Source: Euryarchaeota archaeon UBA89 (lineage in GTDB: Archaea > Thermoplasmatota > Poseidoniia > Poseidoniales > Thalassarchaeaceae). From it: DNA of 16,026 nucleotides. The notes beneath the pieces were generated by a model. That model searched no databases and had not been told where the DNA came from. It saw only the letters and a list, made by a program, of their open reading frames with translations. Shown here piece by piece: positions 7,100 to 14,475 of this stretch (position 1 is its first letter; each line of letters opens with the position of its first letter). A program made the position numbers and the translations under genes. Location: NCBI GenBank assembly GCA_002495525.1, contig DAFS01000042.1, positions 1-16,026 of the forward strand, read 5' to 3'.

Positions 7100-9550
7100 T
7101 CATTGAGATAGGTCTTTTACTTTCTCTACTAAATCCATACGTCTTAATCTCCAAATTCCAAATGGAGTCATCGCTACTGCGATAAGAATCACCCCTATCA
7201 TCAACTGCCAAGCTACGCTCGGAATAATAGTAACAGGAACTATAAATTGCCATGATGAAAATGATGCAGCTAAGCCTACTGCTCCACCATATGCGAACAG
7301 AACACCAACAATACCTCCGATGATACCAATTAGAAGACTCTCAAACAGAAGCATCAGACTAAGACTGCGTGTGGAAGCCCCTAATACTCGTAATGTTGCC
7401 AGTTCAAAATCACGTTCTGCAACATTCATAATCATCGTATTGAACATTACTACTATTGTAAACAAGAGACCAAGATACATCATACCCTGAAAGATTTGGG
7501 TTTGTTGATCTAGTAAACTATTGATGCCATCGAGAAGGGTTTGCCGTTCTACGATTCCAGTCGAAAACTTACCTAAATCAGAATTAATCTCTACTCCTTC
7601 TGGTAGTTGTATGTAAATTGAGGTTGCATTGACACCTAGTATCTCACTCAAATCTCCACGCAGAAAATACATAGTCCTGGCCAGCTCAGCACTGGATATT
7701 CCAACAATTTCAACATCTTGTTGAATTCCATTAATACTAACAGTTTGTTTTTCTCCAACTCCCCACCCAAGAAATCCCATACTGCCTTCGTCCATTATCA
7801 CTTCAGGTAACAATCCATTGGCATTTGGAATATCGCCATCAATTACTGAGATCGGTCGCATTCCATTTTCGAAATTATCAAGACCTACAAGATTAAAAAT
7901 TCGCTCAATTTCTCCGGAATCAGTAACAGAACCAAGTGGCATTTCGATAATAATTTCATAATTGGCCGAGTTATTTTCTGCCCAATCTAAAACAGGGCCT
8001 TCGGCATCAGGCATAATGTATACTTGGGCATCCCAATTCTGATCATCCTCAAGGCCACCAACAAAAGTTTCTTGAAGTCCAGCACCCATCATTTGAATCG
8101 AACCGAAAAGCATCAGAGAAATTCCGACTGCTACAAATGTCATTGTCAGTCGTATTGGTTTACGAACGCTTGATCGTATTGAAAGTCCAAGTGTTGTTGG
8201 CATCCATGAAGTAAGTTTACGCAATTTGTTAGAACCTACACGCATTTCACTTTGCCCACTTAATATTTCTAATGGATTAAGACGACTCGCTTTCCATGCC
8301 GGAAATGCTCCAGATAGAAAAACAACTAACATGGTTGAAAAAAGGATAGAAAAATAAATTGAAGGTGGAACCGTTCTCTCAACAATTGGTAAACCAACAA
8401 GATCTTGATAGAAATCTAACATTTCATTCATCCCCCAAGGCCCAGCCAATGCACCCAAAGCACAGCCTACTCCTCCAATGGCCAAAGGAGCAACAAGATA
8501 ACCAATCATAAGCGATGATCTTTCGACTCCGAGAGTACGTAATACCGCGATTTCTCTAGATTGACTTTGTACCAAACGTTGCAGACTCAAAACAATAGTA
8601 ATTGCTGCAATTGAGGCAATCATCATGGTGAAAGGGACTGTTGTTCTCTCGGCACCAGCCAAATCTTGTCGCATGATTTCTATCGGTTCATTCTGTCCTC
8701 TATCTCTAATTCTTGCATCCAATTCGTTAATATTGAGTGATGTTGATACAATTTCCTTCACCTTATCTATTTCTGTACCCTCATACTCTTGAGTATCAGG
8801 TAAGTCATACGAAGGAGTACCTTCCACATCCAAAATAATTGTATTGCTGGCGCCTATTACATTACCCGTTAGTCTAGCCATACCGGTATCAGAAAGATAG
8901 CCGACAACGTATTCACCAGATGCAGGCGGGAATAATGAGCCTTCAGGAGCCATAAGAACATGCAATGGATGATAACCAATTCCTACTAGAATAAAATCTG
9001 CAGTTACATTTCCGGCTCCTATGCTGACAATATCTCCAAGACTGAGGTTGAGAGCATCAGTGACGTGAGCGTCTATGACAATTTCATCTGCTGAAACTGC
9101 TGTCCGACCTTCTGAATTACCCTCAGGCATCCAAACGCGATCAGCATTGGCATCGGCAGGAATTCCGTGCCAAAGAGAATTGATTATTCGTTCACCATCA
9201 GCGTTACTGTAGAACATCGCTCCCTGAGTAACGGTTCGCCCCTCACATGAATCTAAAGAAAATGAGGTAATTGTATTAGATTCCCAATTTGAATATAGCG
9301 AGTCACAGAAAGCACTGACTTGTTCTGGCGTCCATATCGCACTACGATTATCAATCCAGATATCTGCAAGATTAGAACCTCCATTATCATCGGCTTGCAT
9401 TGTATCATACATTCCGCCAAGATTGTGCGCATAACCACCAAAGGTGATTCCTGCAAAAACACCAACAAAAACCATTAATACAACTGCTACAAGACGAATT
9501 TTAGTACGCCAAAGACTGCGTGCCAAGCGTTTATTCAATAGACTCGACAT
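7100..9550 (-). CDS. ABC transporter permease, duplicated FtsX/MacB-like type
   Basis: Membrane subunit of 816 residues made of two FtsX-type halves. Predicted membrane helices lie near residues 18-38, 306-326, 348-372 and 396-417 (first half) and 467-487, 687-708, 733-757 and 779-799 (second half). In each half a large extracytoplasmic domain of about 200-265 residues separates helix 1 from helix 2. The cytoplasmic coupling segments are recognisable: REIAVLRTLGVERSSLM in the first half and RDFELATLRVLGAS in the second, with PAWKASRLNPLEIL after the first half. This layout matches putative lipoprotein or macrolide-type export permeases; the substrate is unknown. ATG 9550 is chosen over TTG 9568 because GGTGGT lies about 6 nt upstream of it. 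It follows its ATPase gene by 14 nt and precedes xth. Confidence 0.93.
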   Translation of the reverse strand: MSSLLNKRLARSLWRTKIRLVAVVLMVFVGVFAGITFGGYAHNLGGMYDTMQADDNGGSNLADIWIDNRSAIWTPEQVSAFCDSLYSNWESNTITSFSLDSCEGRTVTQGAMFYSNADGERIINSLWHGIPADANADRVWMPEGNSEGRTAVSADEIVIDAHVTDALNLSLGDIVSIGAGNVTADFILVGIGYHPLHVLMAPEGSLFPPASGEYVVGYLSDTGMARLTGNVIGASNTIILDVEGTPSYDLPDTQEYEGTEIDKVKEIVSTSLNINELDARIRDRGQNEPIEIMRQDLAGAERTTVPFTMMIASIAAITIVLSLQRLVQSQSREIAVLRTLGVERSSLMIGYLVAPLAIGGVGCALGALAGPWGMNEMLDFYQDLVGLPIVERTVPPSIYFSILFSTMLVVFLSGAFPAWKASRLNPLEILSGQSEMRVGSNKLRKLTSWMPTTLGLSIRSSVRKPIRLTMTFVAVGISLMLFGSIQMMGAGLQETFVGGLEDDQNWDAQVYIMPDAEGPVLDWAENNSANYEIIIEMPLGSVTDSGEIERIFNLVGLDNFENGMRPISVIDGDIPNANGLLPEVIMDEGSMGFLGWGVGEKQTVSINGIQQDVEIVGISSAELARTMYFLRGDLSEILGVNATSIYIQLPEGVEINSDLGKFSTGIVERQTLLDGINSLLDQQTQIFQGMMYLGLLFTIVVMFNTMIMNVAERDFELATLRVLGASTRSLSLMLLFESLLIGIIGGIVGVLFAYGGAVGLAASFSSWQFIVPVTIIPSVAWQLMIGVILIAVAMTPFGIWRLRRMDLVEKVKDLSQ

Positions 9551-9564
9551 CGAAAGACCACCAA

Positions 9565-10263
9565 TCAAACCCCATCATAGAAAGTATCAATTTTTTCGTC
9601 AGATATGATTTTACCACTATCAATTCGAATGACTCTTGTGGCGAATTTAATTAATCCTTCATCATGAGTAACAAAAACAGAAGTGATATTTTCTTGTTTG
9701 CATGCTCCCACTAAAGCTTCCATTACTTTGTTTGAAGTTTCAGTATCTAGGTTTCCTGTCAATTCATCGCCAAGTAAGAGTGTAGGGCGTTTTGCTATGC
9801 TTCGAGCAATCGCAACACGTTGTTGCTGACCACCGCTAATCTCTCCTGGAAAACGATTTATTTCTGCTTCTAAGCCAACAAGTTTCAATAATTCCTTAGC
9901 TCGGTTAGGGTCTTTTTCACCCGCTAATTCTTGAATTAATAGTATATTTTCAAGAACTGTGAGATCTTGAAGCAAATTAAAAAATTGGAATACATAGCCT
10001 ATATTTTCTCTACGAAAAGATGTCATTTTCTCAGAATTATTACGCGGCACTTCATTGTTGAGGAATGTATAGCCTCCATTAGTAGGGCTGTCAAGAGCTG
10101 AAAGACAATTCAATAATGTTGTTTTTCCAGAGCCAGAAGGACCTAGGAGAATGACCCGTTCTCCTTCAGAAATTTCGAAAGAGACCCCATCAAGGGCTCT
10201 AACAATTCCAGCAGGAGTTTCGTAATGTCTCTCTAATTTATCCATTTGTAATAGTTTATTCAT
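9565..10263 (-). CDS. ABC transporter ATP-binding protein (LolD/MacB-like)
   Basis: The 232-residue ATPase subunit that drives the adjacent FtsX-type permease. All nucleotide-binding motifs are present: Walker A GPSGSGKT (41-48), Q-loop in YVFQFFNLL (Gln93), signature SGGQQQR (143-149), Walker B LLLGDE (162-167), D-loop NLD and H-loop VTHD (His200). After the Walker B glutamate the usual proline is replaced by leucine (DELTGNLD instead of DEPTGNLD); the catalytic glutamate is intact, so activity should remain. The frame extends to GTG 10272, but ATG 10263 has GGTGG 5 nt upstream and is preferred. The 111-nt gap upstream should carry the promoter for this ATPase-permease-xth unit. LolD/MacB/FtsE-like classification is by similarity of motifs and partner. 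Confidence 0.95.
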   Translation of the reverse strand: MNKLLQMDKLERHYETPAGIVRALDGVSFEISEGERVILLGPSGSGKTTLLNCLSALDSPTNGGYTFLNNEVPRNNSEKMTSFRRENIGYVFQFFNLLQDLTVLENILLIQELAGEKDPNRAKELLKLVGLEAEINRFPGEISGGQQQRVAIARSIAKRPTLLLGDELTGNLDTETSNKVMEALVGACKQENITSVFVTHDEGLIKFATRVIRIDSGKIISDEKIDTFYDGV

Positions 10264-10374
10264 TTTTACCACCTATATTTGTCAAACTTTAAGATTGTAT
10301 GAGGGAAGGAATAACACTTACTGTATACACAAGCCATTGAGTTGTTTTATTACTTTTTCCACATTATGTTTTTC

Positions 10375-12510
10375 TTAGAAATTAGAATTACTTGATGTTG
10401 CAAAAAATGCCATTGACTCTCTGAATAATTCTTCTCTTCTCCTTCTTTTATTTCTTCTAAGATGTAAGAAAGTAAAAACAAAGGCTAGTAAAATCAAGAA
10501 CGGTATGAAAGTTTGAGCATGATATTTTTCCATAAATTCTATTATCCCTCGAGCAGTATAAGCCCAAGTTATTGAAGCAGCAGAACCACCAACTAAACAC
10601 GCTAGTAGAACTCTTCTGAAGCGCATTCTAGCCACCAGACCCAACATAGCTCCTACCAATACACCACTCGCCATGAAAGGAATCCAAACAAATACAATCA
10701 ACCCCCAAAATCCATATTTATCTATCCTAGATCTGTTTGAGTGTGCAACATATTCAACAGATGATAAAATATCTCCCATGAATGGGTTCTGTAACAGAAC
10801 TCCAGTTAATCCTGCTTGTTTTGCAACCATAGCCTCACCAACTAAATCGTCTTGATTTTTCTCAATTTCAACCCTTCCTGTGACTGCCCCTGATATTCCT
10901 TTTATGACGTTACCAACTAAACCATCTTTGTTAGCCCCAACCTCAACTCTTCCAGCGACTGCTCTATCTGAAAGACTGGCCTTTTCGTTCCTTGCACTAA
11001 CAATTAATTCTCTATCACCCAATAAATCTTCTAAATTCATATGAAGAAAATTGGTTAAGTCATCTTGCATATCAATGAATGACTTCCTGTAAAGGAAATA
11101 TGAAAACTTCATCATAGGAGTATATATAACTCTGATAAGAACCGATTCTTCATCAACAATTATTGCAGAGCCATAATCAAGAAGATTATGTTTTCTAAAC
11201 CATTTATCTAAAGTATAAATTATATCCTCTTCCAATTTACCATTAGCACCGAGACCCGAAAAGAATGTACTGTAATCTTCTGATAAAGGACTCCTTTCGG
11301 AAACAATTAGAGAGAGATCACTCGAAAGAATAAATTCATTATTAGATGAATTATTTTTCCCATCTAAGCATATCGACTTTATTTGTAGCGGCCTCATCTC
11401 ACCGAAAATAGCGAACTCTTCAAGTAAATTTTTAGTTAATCTAGCACGAATATCTGTGGCTTCACCAATTGTCTTATTTGTACTTAGATATGGGATAATA
11501 ATATCTATTGAAATTGCTCGTTCCTGCATCTTCAATTCATCAAAATTTATTCTTATTCGAAGATTTTCTTCAGATTTGATTAGAGTTCTCTCAATGAGGC
11601 GGAAAAGTTGTTTTTTAGTTAATATATCATCTATATCACGATGATACATACGATGCATTAATGGATATTGAACACACAAGAAGAATATTGACATTCCTAA
11701 AGAAATGGAAGCCATCCACCAAGCTGGGACTCCTGCACTACCTCCAGTTAACATCGCAGTTTCTCTCCCCCCTGCCCATTCTGCTGCCATTAAAGCCCAA
11801 CCCCAGTATCCAAATTCAGTCATCGTAAAACAATCCCTAGGTTCTGGATCGGAAATCTCTAATGAGTGACCAGAGACCTCTAAATCTACAAGTTTCTCAT
11901 CACCATTCATTTGAAGTTGTGATGAAACTTCATCAAAAGAGGATTTGTTTGTAACAATAAATTCACTCTCATCAGAACTTTGATAGATTTGAGCAGATAA
12001 TGAGTAATGGCCATCAATAACATCTTCTTCTAATTCAAACGAAAATTCTACATTTCCAATATCGCTTTTATAATATTCATAATACGGTTCTGAATCACTG
12101 TAATTCGTTATTTTAACCACTAATACCGAGAATTTATCAAATAAAACATTTTTTGATCTTATCTTTATTTCATCATGATCTTCAATAAAAATACTAAAAG
12201 ATACTGCTCCTTTATTATCTACACATTCTCCTCCTGTATCCAGAGGTGTTTTTGATAGATTTTCATCTAAAATAATTGAGTCACCTGCTAACATACCAGA
12301 CGATAAAAGAGTAACTCCGCCAAAAAATACTATTCCAGCAATTAGTCCGAAAATTAATACAACATCATCAAACGTTTTCGGGAATTTTTTACTTTTGTCT
12401 GTTCGACGTAATCGGATCCTATCAAGTTCCTTATCAAGACTATTATTTTCTGATTTTCTAATCTCTGAAGAGAATTCTGAGCCAGAGACCACATTTTCCT
12501 CTCCACCCAT
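10375..12510 (-). CDS. large membrane protein of unknown function with PF06695-like C-terminus
   Basis: I do not recognise the 711-residue protein as a whole. Order of parts: a charged tail (1-45); membrane helix about 49-72; an extracytoplasmic region of about 170 residues (75-245) with alternating, beta-like hydrophobics and Cys96 and Cys227; helix about 263-285; a cytoplasmic region of about 290 residues (286-580); then helices near 600-628, 632-656 and 667-683, and a very basic tail (HLRRNKRRRREE). The C-terminal run from YGFWGLIVFVWIPF to RMRFRRVLLACLVGG strongly resembles the small multidrug export family PF06695 (COG2426), normally a short stand-alone protein. Residues 517-566 hold two copies of a 25-residue repeat. 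ATG 12510 has no clear Shine-Dalgarno, so translation may be leaderless or from a weak site. It is probably monocistronic. Transport or sensing are both possible; neither is shown. Confidence 0.85.
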   Translation of the reverse strand: MGGEENVVSGSEFSSEIRKSENNSLDKELDRIRLRRTDKSKKFPKTFDDVVLIFGLIAGIVFFGGVTLLSSGMLAGDSIILDENLSKTPLDTGGECVDNKGAVSFSIFIEDHDEIKIRSKNVLFDKFSVLVVKITNYSDSEPYYEYYKSDIGNVEFSFELEEDVIDGHYSLSAQIYQSSDESEFIVTNKSSFDEVSSQLQMNGDEKLVDLEVSGHSLEISDPEPRDCFTMTEFGYWGWALMAAEWAGGRETAMLTGGSAGVPAWWMASISLGMSIFFLCVQYPLMHRMYHRDIDDILTKKQLFRLIERTLIKSEENLRIRINFDELKMQERAISIDIIIPYLSTNKTIGEATDIRARLTKNLLEEFAIFGEMRPLQIKSICLDGKNNSSNNEFILSSDLSLIVSERSPLSEDYSTFFSGLGANGKLEEDIIYTLDKWFRKHNLLDYGSAIIVDEESVLIRVIYTPMMKFSYFLYRKSFIDMQDDLTNFLHMNLEDLLGDRELIVSARNEKASLSDRAVAGRVEVGANKDGLVGNVIKGISGAVTGRVEIEKNQDDLVGEAMVAKQAGLTGVLLQNPFMGDILSSVEYVAHSNRSRIDKYGFWGLIVFVWIPFMASGVLVGAMLGLVARMRFRRVLLACLVGGSAASITWAYTARGIIEFMEKYHAQTFIPFLILLAFVFTFLHLRRNKRRRREELFRESMAFFATSSNSNF
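10813..10962 (-). repeat. two-copy 25-residue protein repeat inside the 711-aa membrane protein
   Basis: Residues 517-541 and 542-566 align with a strict 25-residue period. Both copies contain the pattern A-V-x-G-R-V-E, then N-x-D-x-L-V-G: AVAGRVEV...NKDGLVG in the first and AVTGRVEI...NQDDLVG in the second, 11 identical positions in the first 17. The repeat lies between the cytoplasmic domain and the PF06695-like membrane part, and looks like a linker or a small amphipathic repeat. It was seen at the protein level; I did not align the DNA copies. Confidence 0.7.
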
Positions 12511-12565
12511 AATACATGGAAGAAGGCGCAGGACATTAAGTCAACGGTTCCGAATACATAAATAG

Positions 12566-12576
12566 ATTTTAAAAAT
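12566..12576 (-). promoter_or_regulatory. possible TATA element for the 711-aa membrane protein gene
   Basis: The minus strand has an AT-only stretch TTTTTAAAA, about 55-65 nt upstream of ATG 12510 and just beyond the tRNA terminator. An archaeal start would fall near 12545, giving a leader of about 35 nt. A weaker alternative, CTTAATG near 12537, would fit a leaderless transcript. The choice between them cannot be made by eye. Confidence 0.35.
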
Positions 12577-12584
12577 CATCTAAC

Positions 12585-12596
12585 AAAAATAAAAAA
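12585..12596 (-). terminator. T-rich terminator of tRNA-Leu
   Basis: Immediately after the encoded CCA the minus strand reads six T, one A, then five T. Runs of T without a hairpin are the usual archaeal intrinsic terminators, and the position is exactly where tRNA transcription should end, upstream of the 711-aa membrane protein gene. Confidence 0.6.
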
Positions 12597-12681
12597 TGGT
12601 GCAGGGGACAGGATTTGAACCTGCGAAGCACTACGCACTGGGACCTAAACCCAGCCCCTTTGACCACTCGGGTACCCCTGC
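12597..12681 (-). tRNA. tRNA-Leu (anticodon UAG)
   Basis: The minus strand folds as a type II tRNA. Acceptor GCAGGGG (12681-12675) pairs with CCCCTGC (12607-12601), D-stem CCC/GGG, anticodon arm CTGGG-TTTAGGT-CCCAG with anticodon TAG, a long variable arm of about 13 nt, and T-arm GCAGG-TTCAAAT-CCTGT. The long variable arm and the anticodon agree on leucine. Discriminator A at 12600 is followed by an encoded CCA (12599-12597). There is no intron in the anticodon loop. A T-rich tract starts right after the CCA. Confidence 0.97.
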
Positions 12682-12734
12682 TTGTATTCGTCGGAGAGCA
12701 TTTGAGTCAAGAATGCAACGGATGGGCCATTCTC

Positions 12735-12762
12735 AGACCCAAGGGTCTTAACCAGAGGTTAA
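12735..12762. repeat. two adjacent perfect inverted repeats upstream of gpsA
   Basis: Two back-to-back dyads share one base: AGACCC-AA-GGGTCT (12735-12748) and TTAACC-AGA-GGTTAA (12748-12762). Each has a perfect 6-bp stem and a loop of 2-3 nt. They lie in the 104-nt divergent gap between tRNA-Leu and gpsA, 24-51 nt before the gpsA ATG. They could be paired operator sites overlapping the gpsA promoter (the second dyad contains TTAA twice), or a hairpin element in a gpsA leader. A 2-nt loop is tight for RNA, which slightly favours a DNA-binding site. Confidence 0.55.
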
Positions 12763-12785
12763 AGCGAGCGGAATTAAGGGTGACT

Positions 12786-13796
12786 ATGGCTCGTATAGGT
12801 ATTATTGGTTTGGGCAATTGGGGAACTGCACTTGCTAAAGTATGGTGTGATGATGGACACAATGTAATGGGGTGGACAATTGAGCAGGAAGTATATGAGT
12901 CGATAATGACAGAGAATATTAATAAAAAATATCTGCCTCAAACTAAGATTCCAGATTTACAGGCTACGATGCAAATTGAAGATATCACAACTGATTGTGA
13001 GATTATAGTTTTAGCAGTACCCAGTGGCATTATTCTGAGTGTTGTCGATCAAATTATTCCACATCTACGACCATCACATTTACTAATTGATTTAGCAAAA
13101 GGTTTAGCTCCTGAAGAAGAAGGAGGTTCGGGAATTATTTCTAAGGCTATAACAAAAAGATTGAAAGAAGCAAAAAAATCAAACTCATTGGTTGTAATGA
13201 CTGGCCCAACGATAGCTCCAGAAGTAGCTAGAGGTGTTATGACAACGGCTTTGGTTGCTTGTCATGATAGATTAGTGGCTGAAAAAATCGCAGGTAGATT
13301 ATCGACTAATACATTAGTTTTAACTCCTGCTGATGATCCTGAAGGTGCAGAATTATGGGGCGCATTCAAGAATACTGTAGCACTTGCATGTGGACTAGTT
13401 GACGGCCTTAGAAATAGTATCGGAGGAGATAATCTGAAAGCAGCATTGGTTCTAGCAGGATTTAGTGAAGGAATTAGATTACTAAATGCAATGGGGGCTG
13501 AGCCTTCAACAGCATTTGGTCCCGCAGGATTAGGAGATTTATACGTCACAGCGACCAGTCCAAGAAGTAGAAATAGAACCTTAGGGGAAATGCTAGGAAA
13601 CGGAAAATCACTAGAAGAGGCTCTAGATGAGATGCATATGGTGGCAGAGGGCGTTAGAGCAACTAGAATGTTTGTAAAAATAGCTCCTAAATTAAATGTT
13701 GAGATACCTTTCTTATCTTCTTTAAGTCAGTTATTAGATGGAAAAATACCAGTTGAAGATGCTGTTCGCATGATGGTTGCTTCTTACAGAAATTAA
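12786..13796 (+). CDS. gpsA: glycerol-3-phosphate dehydrogenase [NAD(P)+], bacterial type
   Basis: Reduces dihydroxyacetone phosphate to sn-glycerol 3-phosphate (or the reverse). The 336 residues match bacterial GpsA in length and motifs: Rossmann GLGNWGTALA (8-17), AVPS (77-80), AKGL (104-107), GPTIAPEVARG (140-150), the catalytic lysine in AFKNTVALACG (Lys195), then GPAGLGDLYVTATSPRSRNR (245-264) and AEGV (287-290). The frame is open back through the tRNA to 12615, but ATG 12786 restores the normal N-terminus and has an AAGGGTGA Shine-Dalgarno just upstream. Archaeal lipids normally need glycerol 1-phosphate made by the unrelated EgsA. GpsA in archaea is known from some lineages, including marine Euryarchaeota and Archaeoglobus. 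A phosphodiesterase-like gene follows after 24 nt, suggesting linked glycerophosphate metabolism. Confidence 0.96.
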   Translation: MARIGIIGLGNWGTALAKVWCDDGHNVMGWTIEQEVYESIMTENINKKYLPQTKIPDLQATMQIEDITTDCEIIVLAVPSGIILSVVDQIIPHLRPSHLLIDLAKGLAPEEEGGSGIISKAITKRLKEAKKSNSLVVMTGPTIAPEVARGVMTTALVACHDRLVAEKIAGRLSTNTLVLTPADDPEGAELWGAFKNTVALACGLVDGLRNSIGGDNLKAALVLAGFSEGIRLLNAMGAEPSTAFGPAGLGDLYVTATSPRSRNRTLGEMLGNGKSLEEALDEMHMVAEGVRATRMFVKIAPKLNVEIPFLSSLSQLLDGKIPVEDAVRMMVASYRN

Positions 13797-13820
13797 TTAA
13801 AAAATTAAATGGAGAAAACC

Positions 13821-14396
13821 ATGAAAAACTCAGGGCATAGACTGGGAGCTTCTGGGACTAATTTAGAGAACACCGTACAAGGATTAAGAAGCTCAATAGA
13901 GAATATAGATGAAAAGAAATTCAGATACTGGGAATTTGATATTAGAGAATCGATAGATGGCGTAGTTTTTGTTTTTCATGACGATTTAATAGAACTGAAT
14001 GGAGAACTAATTGAGATTTCAAAAATGACTTTTTTAGAAATTAAAAACGCAGGAGAATTTTTAGATATTTTGATACCAACCTTCGAAGAAGTAGTGATTG
14101 AACTTGAGGAAAGGAAAGAAAGAGTCATGGTAGAGATAAAGGAGATTTTTTCAGATCAGGCAAGGAATGAAATTATCAACAGAGTTTCAGAATTAGATAA
14201 TTGGAAAATTATGGCTACTCCAGAACGTTTTGAGAAATCATTCCCTAAAGAATCTAGAGATTTTTGGGATGAAGAACTAAAAAAGGCGAAAGTAGAATTG
14301 GTAAGGGTTGGTAGGCATAGGATTGATCTTTTTAGAGCATCAAAGTCACGATTAAGATGGATGATTGCAAAACCAAAATGGCTATTTGGATTATAG
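13821..14396 (+). CDS. short glycerophosphodiester phosphodiesterase-like protein
   Basis: Probable member of the GDPD family, which hydrolyses glycerophosphodiesters to an alcohol and sn-glycerol 3-phosphate. The first 110 residues carry the family's N-terminal half: GHRLGASGTNLENT (5-18), WEFDIRES.DG (37-47) with Glu38 and Asp40, FVFHDD (50-55) with His53, IPTFEEV (85-91) and VMVEIKE (102-108) with Glu105 and Lys107. All the usual catalytic positions are therefore present. At 191 residues it is clearly shorter than typical members (about 240 or more), and the C-terminal barrel strands with the usual 'G..TD.P' ending are not seen; the tail ends with a basic, Trp-containing segment. ATG 13821 is chosen over ATG 13809 because GGAG lies 6 nt upstream. 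No signal peptide, so cytoplasmic. Co-directional with gpsA, 24 nt downstream. A degenerate or specialised version is possible. Confidence 0.75.
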   Translation: MKNSGHRLGASGTNLENTVQGLRSSIENIDEKKFRYWEFDIRESIDGVVFVFHDDLIELNGELIEISKMTFLEIKNAGEFLDILIPTFEEVVIELEERKERVMVEIKEIFSDQARNEIINRVSELDNWKIMATPERFEKSFPKESRDFWDEELKKAKVELVRVGRHRIDLFRASKSRLRWMIAKPKWLFGL

Positions 14397-14428
14397 AAAA
14401 ATATCAAATAATAACTATTTTTAAGAGG

Positions 14429-14450
14429 TTTAGGTTACCCTAAATATTAA
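14429..14450 (+). promoter_or_regulatory. inverted repeat with TATA-like element upstream of the PhnD-like gene
   Basis: The 79-nt gap after the phosphodiesterase gene holds a perfect inverted repeat, TTTAGG-TTAC-CCTAAA (14429-14444), running into an AT-rich TATA-like stretch CTAAATATTAA (14440-14450). The centre of the latter is about 30 nt before ATG 14476, right for an archaeal promoter with a very short or absent leader; no Shine-Dalgarno precedes the ATG. The dyad overlaps the element on its upstream side, where a regulator or TFB would bind. A T5 run at 14418-14422 may end the upstream transcript. Confidence 0.5.
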
Positions 14451-14475
14451 CTATGAGTCTTTCTTCGAAGTATAT

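Noticed and set aside
10310..10330. Short palindrome GTATAC in the gap upstream of the ABC genes, considered as an operator
   Set aside because: Only 6 bp of symmetry and no second copy nearby; too short to separate from chance.
12682..12720. TATA element for tRNA-Leu on the minus strand
   Set aside because: No AT-rich element is found 20-35 nt upstream of the tRNA 5' end; the nearest TTTAA is about 80 nt away, so no promoter is annotated.
12615..12785. In-frame N-terminal extension of gpsA (57 codons)
   Set aside because: It reads through tRNA-Leu, adds residues absent from the GpsA family, and ATG 12786 has its own ribosome binding site.
13262..13549. 95-codon minus-strand open frame opposite gpsA
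   Set aside because: Antisense shadow within conserved gpsA motifs; no promoter or ribosome binding site.
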